Part shown: positions 33,677 through 41,592 of the stretch, piece after piece | Position numbering within the stretch: the first letter of the stretch is position 1 | Layout: the number at the start of each line of letters is the position of its first letter | DNA from: Eubacteriales bacterium | GTDB lineage: Bacteria; Bacillota; Clostridia; Lachnospirales; Lachnospiraceae | Assembly: GCA_030524175.1 (NCBI GenBank) | Contig: JAUNHC010000013.1 | Coordinates: 59,456 to 123,455 of the forward strand | Direction: 5' to 3' | Length of the DNA stretch: 64,000 nt | Program-made: the position numbers and the translations under genes | Notes under the pieces: model-generated | Databases searched by the model: none | The model's input: the letters and a program-made list of their open reading frames with translations, nothing else | What the model was told of the DNA's origin: nothing

Positions 33677-35581
33677 ATGACAATAAGAGAGATTGCAAAA
33701 CTGGCCGGTGTATCCATATCCACTGTATCTAAAATCGTAAATAACAAAGACCAGAATATTAATGCAGAAACCCGTAACCGGGTTTTAAAGATTGTAAAAG
33801 AATATAACTATACCCCTTACGGGACTGTAAAAAACATTTCCACAGCTAAAACATTTGTGATCGGCGTTCTCCTGCGGGACAGCAGCAGATCCGGCCGGAT
33901 GCTCCAGGGGATTATTTCAGCCGCCCAGGAGAAGGGGTACTGTCTCCTGCTATTTGACAGCTGCTGCTCTGCTTCCCAGGAGCTTAAACACATTACAGCT
34001 CTGTGCAAAAATAAGATAGACGGACTCCTGTGGGAGCCTGTCAATACGGAAAGCCTTTCACACCAGCGTTATTTTGATGACCTTGAAATCCCTGTTGTTT
34101 ATGTAAATACTCCCCAAGCCCCGGACGCATTATCTATTGATTACCGTCAGCTTGGATACTTTTGCACTCAGAAACTCATCAAATGGAGACACAACAGGAT
34201 CGGCTGTCTGATGAAGAATGACGATTACTGCTCTGCCCAGGTTTTCGAAGGATTTAAAAGCTGTCTTTTTGATCACCAGCTGTCCCTTTCTGACGGCATG
34301 GCCTTGTCTCTTTCTGACCCTTCCTGTGCCTCCACCCTTTCTTCCGGTGGGATTACGGGGATTGTGAGCAGCCATTACCATGAAGCATTGTCCCTTTACG
34401 GCCAGCTGGACAAGCAGCATTACAAGATCCCTTCCGATTTTTCCCTTATCAGCCTGCACAGCGACATCACCGAGGCTGCTGACTTTCCGCCTGTTTCCTG
34501 TGTTAGGATTCCCTTTAAAGAACTGGGCTATGAAGCCTGTCAGTCCCTTATTGCTCTGTGCGAAAAGGAGCAGGAAGAAGTTTCTCCTTTTTCCTTTGAT
34601 CACAGTCAGCTTCTCAACCATGAGGACAGTATCAATACTCCTCCCTCCTGCCGCGGGCGGAAATTTATAGTCCTGGGAAGCATCAATGCCGATGTGACTC
34701 TTACCGTTGACGGTTTTCCGGAAACAGGGAAATCTACCTTGATCACCAACTCTTCCTCATGCGCCGGCGGAAAAGGCACCAACCAGTCTGTGGGCACAGC
34801 GCGTCTTGGCCGCCAGGCTGTCCTGATCGGGAAGGTGGGAAATGACGCGGACGCAGCCCTTATCTTTGATACCTTAAGCCAGAACCAGCTTACCACCGAA
34901 GGAATTTTTAAGGATAACGGAGCTCAGACCGGAAAAGCTTATGTTTACGTACAGAAAGACGGAGAAGTCACCATCACATATATACCTGGTGCCAATCTCC
35001 GCCTTACACCAGAGGACATCCAGGCCCAGAGCCCACTGTTCCAGTCCTGTGAGTTCTGTCTGCTTTCCATGGATATTCCCATGGAAGCCGCTATGGAAGC
35101 CGCTTCTCTGGCCAAAAAATATTCTGCTAAAATAATATTAAAACCCTCAGCCTTGAGTACACTGCCTGAGATTTTCTACCGGACTACTGATATTTTCGTT
35201 CCCAACCGCCAGGAGGCTGCTGTTTTCTGCCCTCACATCGACACGGTGGAGGGACAGGCTGAGTATTTCTACAGCAAAGGAATGCCCGTAGTCATTATCA
35301 CCCTGGGACACGAAGGCTGTTATGTGAGAGCTCATCACCTGAAGAAATTTTTACCCGCAGCTGATTTCAGCACTGTGGATGCCACAGGAGGGGCGGATGC
35401 TTTCATCTCTGCCCTTGCCGTACATTTAAGTGAAGGATATCCCCTGGAAAAAGCCATCCAGATCGCCCAGTATGCAGCCGGGTTCTGTATATCGCGCCAA
35501 GGTGTGACCACTGCCCTCGTCGACAGGGATACACTTCATGCTCACATCGGGCAGGCCAGCCCTGACCTGTTAAAATTATAA
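33677..35581 (+). CDS. LacI-type regulator fused to a ribokinase (PfkB) domain
   Basis: The 634-residue protein joins two complete modules. Residues 1-50 are a LacI helix-turn-helix (MTIREIAKLAGVSISTVSKI). About 58-300 form a periplasmic-binding-like effector domain ending in VSCVRIPFKELGYEACQSL. About 328-630 are a ribokinase: IVLGSINADVTLTVDGFP, GGKGTNQ (364-370), and the anion hole with catalytic Asp574 in DATGGADAF. The start at 33677 follows GAGGTG. It faces the nucleoside hydrolase/ABC operon. It would both sense and phosphorylate the ribose released there; the coupling is inferred. The kinase active site looks intact, although DTxGAGD is altered to DATGGAD. Confidence 0.88.
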   Translation: MTIREIAKLAGVSISTVSKIVNNKDQNINAETRNRVLKIVKEYNYTPYGTVKNISTAKTFVIGVLLRDSSRSGRMLQGIISAAQEKGYCLLLFDSCCSASQELKHITALCKNKIDGLLWEPVNTESLSHQRYFDDLEIPVVYVNTPQAPDALSIDYRQLGYFCTQKLIKWRHNRIGCLMKNDDYCSAQVFEGFKSCLFDHQLSLSDGMALSLSDPSCASTLSSGGITGIVSSHYHEALSLYGQLDKQHYKIPSDFSLISLHSDITEAADFPPVSCVRIPFKELGYEACQSLIALCEKEQEEVSPFSFDHSQLLNHEDSINTPPSCRGRKFIVLGSINADVTLTVDGFPETGKSTLITNSSSCAGGKGTNQSVGTARLGRQAVLIGKVGNDADAALIFDTLSQNQLTTEGIFKDNGAQTGKAYVYVQKDGEVTITYIPGANLRLTPEDIQAQSPLFQSCEFCLLSMDIPMEAAMEAASLAKKYSAKIILKPSALSTLPEIFYRTTDIFVPNRQEAAVFCPHIDTVEGQAEYFYSKGMPVVIITLGHEGCYVRAHHLKKFLPAADFSTVDATGGADAFISALAVHLSEGYPLEKAIQIAQYAAGFCISRQGVTTALVDRDTLHAHIGQASPDLLKL

Positions 35582-36112
35582 AAAATAAATGCTGAAAAAG
35601 GGCACTTCTTCATTTCCGCACCAATAAGGCATACCGCAGGTTTCTGCCATAGCCCCGGCGTCAATGCAGTACGCAGAAAGACAGGATGCCAGCTTATCAG
35701 GAAACCTGCAAGGTTCATCAGTGATCCTACCGCACACCTCGCAGAAGGAACACGGCCCCGCCATTACACGCAGACCGTCCACGCCTTGTTTTTTCAGGTA
35801 ATCCATGAAATCACCGGTGAGCAGATTATGGGCTTTTCTTGCAGCTTTTGTCTGAGCTGAGTCCATAACGCTGTCCACCGGCTGTACCGTCTGAAGTATA
35901 AGGGCTTTCTTGTATTTCATTGTCCTTTCCTTCATCTCCGCCTGTGTCCCGCAGTCCGGGGGACAAGCATGGTTCCGTCCGTAATTGCCGCAGGTATTTT
36001 CCTCACAGTACACTCTTAATTCCGGGTCAAAGACCAATTCCTTTGATTCTATTACTTTCGCATTGGTAAATCCATATTCCAGAGCCGCTTTTACCATATC
36101 GTTACTATTCAT
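35576..36112 (-). CDS. DUF2284 predicted metal-binding protein
   Basis: The 178-residue cytosolic protein is Cys-rich, in the DUF2284 pattern: VYCEENTCGNYGRNHACPP (about 35-53), PCSFCEVCGRITDEPCRFP (about 118-136), then SAYCIDAG and MPYWCGN. The spacing suggests iron-sulfur or zinc ligation, possibly two clusters. It has no known enzymatic role. CAGGAGGAA precedes the ATG. Its stop overlaps the end of the convergent LacI-ribokinase gene by 6 bp. The permease gene upstream is separated from it by a hairpin. Confidence 0.85.
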   Translation of the reverse strand: MNSNDMVKAALEYGFTNAKVIESKELVFDPELRVYCEENTCGNYGRNHACPPDCGTQAEMKERTMKYKKALILQTVQPVDSVMDSAQTKAARKAHNLLTGDFMDYLKKQGVDGLRVMAGPCSFCEVCGRITDEPCRFPDKLASCLSAYCIDAGAMAETCGMPYWCGNEEVPFFSIYFL

Positions 36113-36176
36113 CTTTCATTCCTCCTGTTTCTCTTCAGAGCCGGGCTTTGCCATAGAATTTCACAGTAATACTAAA

Positions 36177-36214
36177 TGCACAGAAAGCATTGTATCACCA
36201 ATGCCCTCTGTGCA
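36177..36214 (-). terminator. Hairpin after the uracil/xanthine permease gene
   Basis: TGCACAGA and GCATTG pair with CAATGC and TCTGTGCA around a 6-nt loop, with a 2-by-2 internal mismatch. The T tract is poor, so termination is probable, not certain. Confidence 0.5.
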
Positions 36215-36228
36215 CACTACAAAAATTA

Positions 36229-37683
36229 TTATTTCTTCGCTTTTTTCTTCTGTGCAAGAATTTCTTCCGCAATTTCCACTTCCGATTTCTCATCCGGCGG
36301 AAGAATGATGTTCAGCAGGATCGCAAACAACGCAGCCGGAACAATACCGGAACCGCCGAAAATAAGTCCTACGCTCTCCGGAAGCTGAGCCAGAACGGCT
36401 GTGTTGGACCCAAGTCCATAGCCAAGTCCCAGAGCAACAGAGATAATAGTCACATTTCTAGGTGTAACAGGCCACTTGGTGATAAGCTGGATACCGCTGA
36501 CCACGATAGATGCAAACATCATAACTGCCGCACCGCCCAGTACACTCTGGGGCATGATGGAAATCAAAGCCGCCAGCTTCGGAAACAGACCGCAGGCAAT
36601 AAGGAAGATACCTCCAATACCGATTGAAAAGCGGTTGACAACCTTGTTCATGGCAACAAGACCTACATTCTGGCTGAAAGATGTATTTGGAAGAACGCCA
36701 AAAATTGCTGCAAAGGATGAGCCAAGACCGTCACACATAACACCGCCGGCTAATTCCTTATCTGTTGCTTCTCTCCCAAGTCCTCCCTCTGTGATACCGG
36801 AGATATCTCCCACAGTTTCCACTGCCGTAACCACAAACATGATCATAATAGGCACGATTGCTTTTGCGTCAAACACCCATTTCACAGGCATCAGCTTAGG
36901 AATGGCAAACCAAGGCGCCTCTGCCACCTTGCCCCAGTTGAGTACCCAGGCTTTCGTTGCCTCCACAGTTGCCCCTGCTTCATCCACATATGTAAATGTA
37001 TGAGGCAGAACCGCCCCCATAATGGTAACCAGTATATAACCTACGATAATACCGATCAAAATAGATGAAAAACTGGTAAATCCCTTTGTCCCATGTTTCA
37101 GGGCTATAATTACAATTAAAACTACTGCTCCCACAAGCAGATTTTCCAATGAACCGTAATCCTTGGCTGTATTACCTCCGCCGAAAGAACCGATTCCTAC
37201 TGAGATCAATGACAGACCGATGGACAATACCACCGTACCTGTTACCACTGCCGGAAAGAACTTTCTCAGGGGTTTCAGGAAACCTCCCAAAACAGTCTCA
37301 AACAGACCGCCGATAAAGGATGCCGCCAGGATAGCACCATATCCGATGACACCGCCTCCCATGGCCACCGCCACACTCTTACATACTCCGATAAAACCTG
37401 AGCTGGTTCCCATTACAATGGGAAGTTTGCCGCCTACCGGCCCCACTGTAAACACCTGGACCAGGGTTACAATTCCGGCAATAAGCATTGCATTCTGCAG
37501 AAGCGCCACCTGAAGGCTGCTGCCTGCTTCAATCCCGCACACTCCTGTGATGATCAGAAGCGGTGTAAGGTTCCCCACGAACATCGCCAGCACATGCTGC
37601 AGACCAAGAGGAATGGCCAGCTTCAGAGGCGGCTTTCCGTCCAGGTCATAGGGGGTTGCGTACTTTTTCTCGTTTGTCTCCAT
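36229..37683 (-). CDS. NCS2-family uracil/xanthine permease
   Basis: The 484-residue protein has about 12-14 membrane helices and imports a nucleobase by cation symport. Family text includes LGLQHVLAMFVGNLTPLLIITG near the start, GPVGGKLPIVMGTSSGFIGV, the motif FVVTAVETVGDISGITEGG, and ALFGVLPNTSFSQNVGLVAM (seen as AIFGVLPNTSFSQNVGL). The last resembles the xanthine/uric acid branch. I moved the start to 37683 (METNEKK), after AGGGAGAAG. Its transcript passes a terminator hairpin in the leader, so expression is probably attenuated. Xanthine versus uracil is not decided. Confidence 0.88.
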   Translation of the reverse strand: METNEKKYATPYDLDGKPPLKLAIPLGLQHVLAMFVGNLTPLLIITGVCGIEAGSSLQVALLQNAMLIAGIVTLVQVFTVGPVGGKLPIVMGTSSGFIGVCKSVAVAMGGGVIGYGAILAASFIGGLFETVLGGFLKPLRKFFPAVVTGTVVLSIGLSLISVGIGSFGGGNTAKDYGSLENLLVGAVVLIVIIALKHGTKGFTSFSSILIGIIVGYILVTIMGAVLPHTFTYVDEAGATVEATKAWVLNWGKVAEAPWFAIPKLMPVKWVFDAKAIVPIMIMFVVTAVETVGDISGITEGGLGREATDKELAGGVMCDGLGSSFAAIFGVLPNTSFSQNVGLVAMNKVVNRFSIGIGGIFLIACGLFPKLAALISIMPQSVLGGAAVMMFASIVVSGIQLITKWPVTPRNVTIISVALGLGYGLGSNTAVLAQLPESVGLIFGGSGIVPAALFAILLNIILPPDEKSEVEIAEEILAQKKKAKK

Positions 37684-37722
37684 ATCTTCTCCCTCACTTT
37701 CTCTTACTATATTTCCGCGTAC

Positions 37723-37774
37723 AAAAAAAGGAAAGCAGTCAGAACCTTGGATAGCAAAAGGTTCAAACTGCTTT
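37723..37774 (-). promoter_or_regulatory. Leader terminator/attenuator of the NCS2 permease gene
   Basis: On the minus strand, AAAGCAGT-TT-GAACCTT pairs with AAGGTTC-TG-ACTGCTTT across a 9-nt loop and is followed by CCTTTTTTT. No other minus-strand gene lies upstream before the promoter at 37799-37827, so this terminator acts inside the permease leader. I saw no purine-riboswitch core and no PyrR consensus; an antiterminator partner was not found. Confidence 0.75.
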
Positions 37775-37798
37775 GTCACGGAAACTATAAGTGTATTT

Positions 37799-37827
37799 AT
37801 TATATCCTATTTTCCCGGAAATGGCAA
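37799..37827 (-). promoter_or_regulatory. Promoter of the NCS2 permease gene
   Basis: On the minus strand TTGCCA (37822-37827) and a perfect TATAAT (37799-37804) are 17 bp apart. The leader to the ATG is about 108 nt and includes the attenuator hairpin. Confidence 0.78.
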
Positions 37828-37927
37828 GGACGATTCTGGGGAAATTTGACAAATTTCCCTTCCAATCATCCATACAAGCTCAATCCGGAACAAGCCACAA
37901 ATTAAATATACAACTCACAGTATTTTT

Positions 37928-37936
37928 TGTTATAAT
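37928..37936 (+). promoter_or_regulatory. Extended -10 promoter of the NAGPA-type glycosidase gene
   Basis: TGTTATAAT lies 57 bp before the ATG. No clear -35 was seen. Confidence 0.55.
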
Positions 37937-37992
37937 GTCAATATGATTTTCGACACTTTTTTCACTTTCAGGGAATTACAAGGGGGATTTGA

Positions 37993-39294
37993 ATGAAGAA
38001 AAAGAAATACCTGCTGTGTCTGGCGCCATTATTGCTCATATTGATCCTTTGCTTAAGCAATACGTCCACAGTCCAGGCATCCACCTATGTTAAAAAAGGA
38101 GATACCAAGGTAAGCCTTACCTCCAAAAAAACAGGCTGGGTGAAGATAGGAAACGACTACTACTTTTATAATACCAAAGGCCGGCTGCTGTGCGGGTCCA
38201 TCAAATACAAGGGCTATTACTACTACAGCACTTCCAACGGCAAGCGATTTACCGGCTGGATGAAACGTTCCGGCAACAAGTATTATTATAACAGAAAAAA
38301 CGGTGCCATGTTCCGCAACCGCTGGGCAACAGGCACCAAATACAAATATTACTTCAATGGTTCCGGCGTGGCCATCGCCAATAAATGGCTGAACTACAAC
38401 GGAAAGCGTTACTATTTCCGCAGCAACTCCACCATGGCCACAGGATGGCTGAAAATCGGTGGCTATTATTACTACTTTAACAAAAGTTCCGGTGCAATGG
38501 CAAAAAATACATGGATAGGCCAATACTATGTGGACGGCAACGGACGCCGCACTGCAAAGAAGCCCGACACTCCCGTGATCAACCAGAATGGTTCCTACTA
38601 TACATACACCAGCGCCAACTTAAATATTGAGCTGCGCAAGAAATCCACCCATGGCGTTTCCTACTGGGTGGCTCACATTCGTACAAGAAATGCCTCCCAG
38701 TTAAAATCAGCACTGTCATACGGGACTTACGGGGGCACGCGCCAGACCACCTCAAGCGCCGTATCCTCCAACGGAGGGATCATAGGCGTCAACGGCAGCG
38801 CTTTTGACTACGGAAGCGGCAAGCCGTCACCCCTTGGCATGTGTATTAAAAACGGGAAAATATACGGGGACTATATGACAAGCTACAGTGTTATGGCAGT
38901 AAAAAAAGACGGTACCATATACACTCCCGCCCAAGGTCTTATGGGAAAAGATTTAATAAAAGCCGGAGTGAAGGATACCTATAACTTTGGCCCAATCCTC
39001 ATCAAAAACGGCAATGCACAGCCCGCCTGGGCCGAGACATCCAAATACTACCCCAGAACAGCTGTGGGGATGGTAAAGCCCAACGACTACGTGCTGCTTG
39101 TCACAAACACAGGAAACTATAACGGGCTGAACCATTGGGATATGGTCAACATCTTCCAGTCCTACGGATGTAAATATGCCTACAATCTGGACGGCGGCGG
39201 TTCCGCCACGCTATATTACAACGGCAAGGTTATGAACAACCTCATAGGAGGCTCACAGCGCCCCTGCGGTGATTTCTTATACTTCACACGGTGA
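37993..39294 (+). CDS. Secreted protein with glucan/choline-binding-type repeats and phosphodiester glycosidase (NAGPA) domain
   Basis: The 433-residue exported protein has a Sec signal (KKKKYLLCLAPLLLILILCL, cleavage near VQA). About seven aromatic repeats of the 'GWxKxGxxYYYFxxxG' kind (residues ~45-190) resemble choline- or glucan-binding repeats and should anchor it to cell wall polymer. The C-terminal part (~200-433) is a NAGPA/DUF2233 phosphodiester glycosidase domain with GIIGVNGSAFDYGSG, YPRTAVGMVK and YNLDGGGSATLYYNG. It probably removes sugar phosphates from surface polymers. AAGGGGG precedes the ATG, and it has its own promoter. The target glycan is unknown. Confidence 0.87.
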   Translation: MKKKKYLLCLAPLLLILILCLSNTSTVQASTYVKKGDTKVSLTSKKTGWVKIGNDYYFYNTKGRLLCGSIKYKGYYYYSTSNGKRFTGWMKRSGNKYYYNRKNGAMFRNRWATGTKYKYYFNGSGVAIANKWLNYNGKRYYFRSNSTMATGWLKIGGYYYYFNKSSGAMAKNTWIGQYYVDGNGRRTAKKPDTPVINQNGSYYTYTSANLNIELRKKSTHGVSYWVAHIRTRNASQLKSALSYGTYGGTRQTTSSAVSSNGGIIGVNGSAFDYGSGKPSPLGMCIKNGKIYGDYMTSYSVMAVKKDGTIYTPAQGLMGKDLIKAGVKDTYNFGPILIKNGNAQPAWAETSKYYPRTAVGMVKPNDYVLLVTNTGNYNGLNHWDMVNIFQSYGCKYAYNLDGGGSATLYYNGKVMNNLIGGSQRPCGDFLYFTR

Positions 39295-39313
39295 CGCGAA
39301 CCAGCTTTACCTA

Positions 39314-40249
39314 CTACCCTTTATAAGCTGACTCTCCGGCAGCTCCCCCGGAGGTAAGACGTGCCGTATGCCTTCTGCCTTCAGTGGAAGCAAGGTATGC
39401 TCCCGCCGCCATCAGTGCCAGTGCCGCAAAAAACACAGTTCCGGGCATCTTTCTGAAAATAACAAAAGATAATGCCACACCGATAAAAGGAGCTGCTGCA
39501 TAATAAGCGCTTGTGCGGGCTGCGCCCAGACCGCGCTGGGCATACACATAGAAAAATATACTTAAACCATAAGAAACAAAGCCTAAAAGCATTGTTATCC
39601 CCAGATGATCAAATCTGGGGATTTTTTCTCCTGTTGCCAGCGCTATTGCAAGGGAACCAAGCCCCGAGCCGAACCCTTTCAGAATCACAACTTCCATAGG
39701 ATCCTTCCCTGACAGCATCCTTGTACAATTATTTTCCAGCCCCCAGCACACACAGGCAGCCAGCACAAGGAGAGAACCTGAGGAAAACCTGAAGCTCCCC
39801 CCATACTGGAGAGAAAGAATCATACTTGATAAAGTTATAAGACTGACTGCGCCCCACAATCTTCCTGTAATCCTCTCCTTAAAAACCGCCAGGGCTATAA
39901 CAGCCGTGGCAACAATTTCGAAATTATTCAAAAGAGACGCATTTGCCGCCGTTGTCAGCTGAAGGCCAAGCATTAGAAATATAGGCGCTGCAATATCCAG
40001 AATAATCATGCCTGAAATAAAGGGAAGCTGTCCTCTTGTGAGAGGCTGTTCTCTTCCTGTACGGCCTGCCGCCTTCCTTATACAGCCTACAAGAAGCATA
40101 CCGGTACCGGCACCCAGGTACAAAAAGGCCGCCATCATAGTCGGCGGAATCCTCTGAAGCAAAAGCTTGGAAAAAGGTGCATTCAGCGAATATAGAGCCG
40201 CCGCCAGCAACGCAAATAGGATATATACATTTTTCGACAATTTGTCCAT
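39314..40249 (-). CDS. EamA/DMT-superfamily transporter
   Basis: The 311-residue protein has ten hydrophobic helices in two EamA repeats; the repeat starts are visible as ALLAAALYSLNAPFSKLLLQ and VLAACVCWGLENNCTRMLSG. Such proteins export metabolites or amino acids across the cell membrane. I moved the start to 40249 (MDKLSKNVYI), which follows CGAGGAGGGAG. The first ORF residues upstream are not hydrophobic and have no ribosome site. It converges on the NAGPA-type gene with a 19-bp gap and is upstream-bounded by a bidirectional terminator. Substrate unknown. Confidence 0.87.
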   Translation of the reverse strand: MDKLSKNVYILFALLAAALYSLNAPFSKLLLQRIPPTMMAAFLYLGAGTGMLLVGCIRKAAGRTGREQPLTRGQLPFISGMIILDIAAPIFLMLGLQLTTAANASLLNNFEIVATAVIALAVFKERITGRLWGAVSLITLSSMILSLQYGGSFRFSSGSLLVLAACVCWGLENNCTRMLSGKDPMEVVILKGFGSGLGSLAIALATGEKIPRFDHLGITMLLGFVSYGLSIFFYVYAQRGLGAARTSAYYAAAPFIGVALSFVIFRKMPGTVFFAALALMAAGAYLASTEGRRHTARLTSGGAAGESAYKG

Positions 40250-40386
40250 AAGTCTCCCTCCTCGAAGCTGTTGCACTGCTTTCGTTTCCTGACACATAAA
40301 ATTTCCGTCTGTTGTGCATTTACGTTTTCCCGCATCCCCCATAGGGGGATATAAACATTATACTATACTAATATTTTTTGCACAAC

Positions 40387-40427
40387 AAAAAAACAGGCAG
40401 AACCCTTGATATTTCCGCCTGTTTTTT
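40387..40427. terminator. Bidirectional intrinsic terminator
   Basis: AAAAACAGGC pairs with GCCTGTTTTT, with A and T runs on both sides. On the minus strand it follows thiD. Confidence 0.8.
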
Positions 40428-40464
40428 CGTTTATCTCTTCTTGATCCAGCATTTTCATCGCTGA

Positions 40465-41277
40465 TTATTCCACATCCCCCATAGAGGGATATTTTTCTAC
40501 AAATCCATGATCCAGAGGCCCGCTGCCTTTTCCAATATCAAGCCCGGCTGCTAACGCCCCTGTAAGATACTCTTTTGCCCGCCCAACACTTCCCTCCATA
40601 GAGAAGCCTTTTGCCAGGTTGGAAGCAATTGCCGATGATAATGTACATCCTGTGCCATGGGAATTAGGATTATGAATCCGCACTCCCCTGAACCAAGTTC
40701 CCGAATTTTTATGCCACAGGAAATCATCCGCCCCTTGGTCTGTATGACCGCCTTTCAACAGCACTGAAGCTCCATATTTTTCATATAGAGCGCGGGCAGC
40801 GTCTTCTGCTTCACTTTTATTTTCAATCCTGTGCCCCAGCAGTGCTTCTGCCTCAGGAATATTCGGGGTTATCAAATCTGCCGCCGGAAACAATTGTGTA
40901 GTCAGCCTTTCAACGGCATCCTCTTTCAGAAGCGGTTTCCCGCTGGAGGATACCATCACTGGATCCAAAACAATATTCGCCGGTTTTTCACGTCTCAGAA
41001 TCTCCCCGGTCACGCCGATCATCTCCCCAGAGAACAGCATTCCTATTTTTACTGCATCCGGAAAGATATCCTCAAAAACAGCCTCAAGCTGCCGGTACAG
41101 AAACTCTCCCCCCACCTCCATAATACCCTTTACTCCCGTTGTATTCTGGGCGGTGAGCGCGGTGATCGCTGCCATTCCATAAACACCGTTGGCCAGCATA
41201 GTCTTCAAATCCGCCTGTATCCCCGCACCGCCGCTGCAATCACTGCCCGCAATGGCGAGCACTATCTTTCTTTTCAT
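40465..41277 (-). CDS. thiD: Hydroxymethylpyrimidine/phosphomethylpyrimidine kinase
   Basis: The 270-residue cytosolic ribokinase-fold enzyme phosphorylates HMP and HMP-P in thiamine synthesis or salvage. Clear family text: VLAIAGSDCSGGAGIQADLK at the start, VYGMAAITALTAQNTTGV, DPVMVSSSGKPLL, ITPNIPEAEALLG, VLLKGGHT, and the catalytic GTGCTLSSAIASNLAKG with the catalytic Cys/Gly anion hole. AAGGAGACA precedes the ATG. No other thiamine genes and no TPP riboswitch are nearby, so it may serve salvage or pyridoxine phosphorylation. It is a single-gene unit. Confidence 0.93.
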   Translation of the reverse strand: MKRKIVLAIAGSDCSGGAGIQADLKTMLANGVYGMAAITALTAQNTTGVKGIMEVGGEFLYRQLEAVFEDIFPDAVKIGMLFSGEMIGVTGEILRREKPANIVLDPVMVSSSGKPLLKEDAVERLTTQLFPAADLITPNIPEAEALLGHRIENKSEAEDAARALYEKYGASVLLKGGHTDQGADDFLWHKNSGTWFRGVRIHNPNSHGTGCTLSSAIASNLAKGFSMEGSVGRAKEYLTGALAAGLDIGKGSGPLDHGFVEKYPSMGDVE

Positions 41278-41384
41278 CTATTGTCTCCTTATTATATGAA
41301 GTCAAACCATATATCTGATTTTAACTAATCACCGCAGAAAACACAATACCAACTAATGTGCTGAATGCAATCCGCCCGGTTTCA

Positions 41385-41393
41385 TGCTATAAT
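41385..41393 (+). promoter_or_regulatory. Extended -10 promoter of the YesN/YesM operon
   Basis: TGCTATAAT (TGn plus a perfect -10) lies about 200 bp before the response-regulator ATG. No clear -35. Confidence 0.55.
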
Positions 41394-41399
41394 AAAGCT

Positions 41400-41592
41400 T
41401 AACTATGAGCCGTAGAGCGAATAGGTAAGCGCTGCTGCTTGACCATAAGGTCAAGCAGCTACCAAAAACACTACAACCCCAGAGCCAGTACCGTTTCACC
41501 GCTGTCCGGCCTTGGGGACAGGCAGATCACCCAGCACCAATGAGCGGCGGTGCGCAAGGTTACAGGTATCACAGATAAACGGAGGAGTTTTT
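41400..41592 (+). promoter_or_regulatory. Long structured leader of the two-component operon
   Basis: The ~190-nt leader contains an 11-bp perfect hairpin (GCTGCTTGACC-ATAA-GGTCAAGCAGC, given here in three parts) and a second stem (CCCCAGAGCC with GGCCTTGGGG). It ends at GGAGGAG before the ATG. I could not assign it to a known riboswitch, T-box or housekeeping RNA. Confidence 0.4.

Noticed and set aside
37684-37830. Purine or xanthine riboswitch before the NCS2 permease
   Set aside because: The leader is too short and lacks the conserved loop text; only a terminator hairpin is visible.
41278-41400. TPP riboswitch upstream of thiD
   Set aside because: The conserved CTGAGA and GATCTGGATAATGCCAGC-type core is absent on the minus strand.
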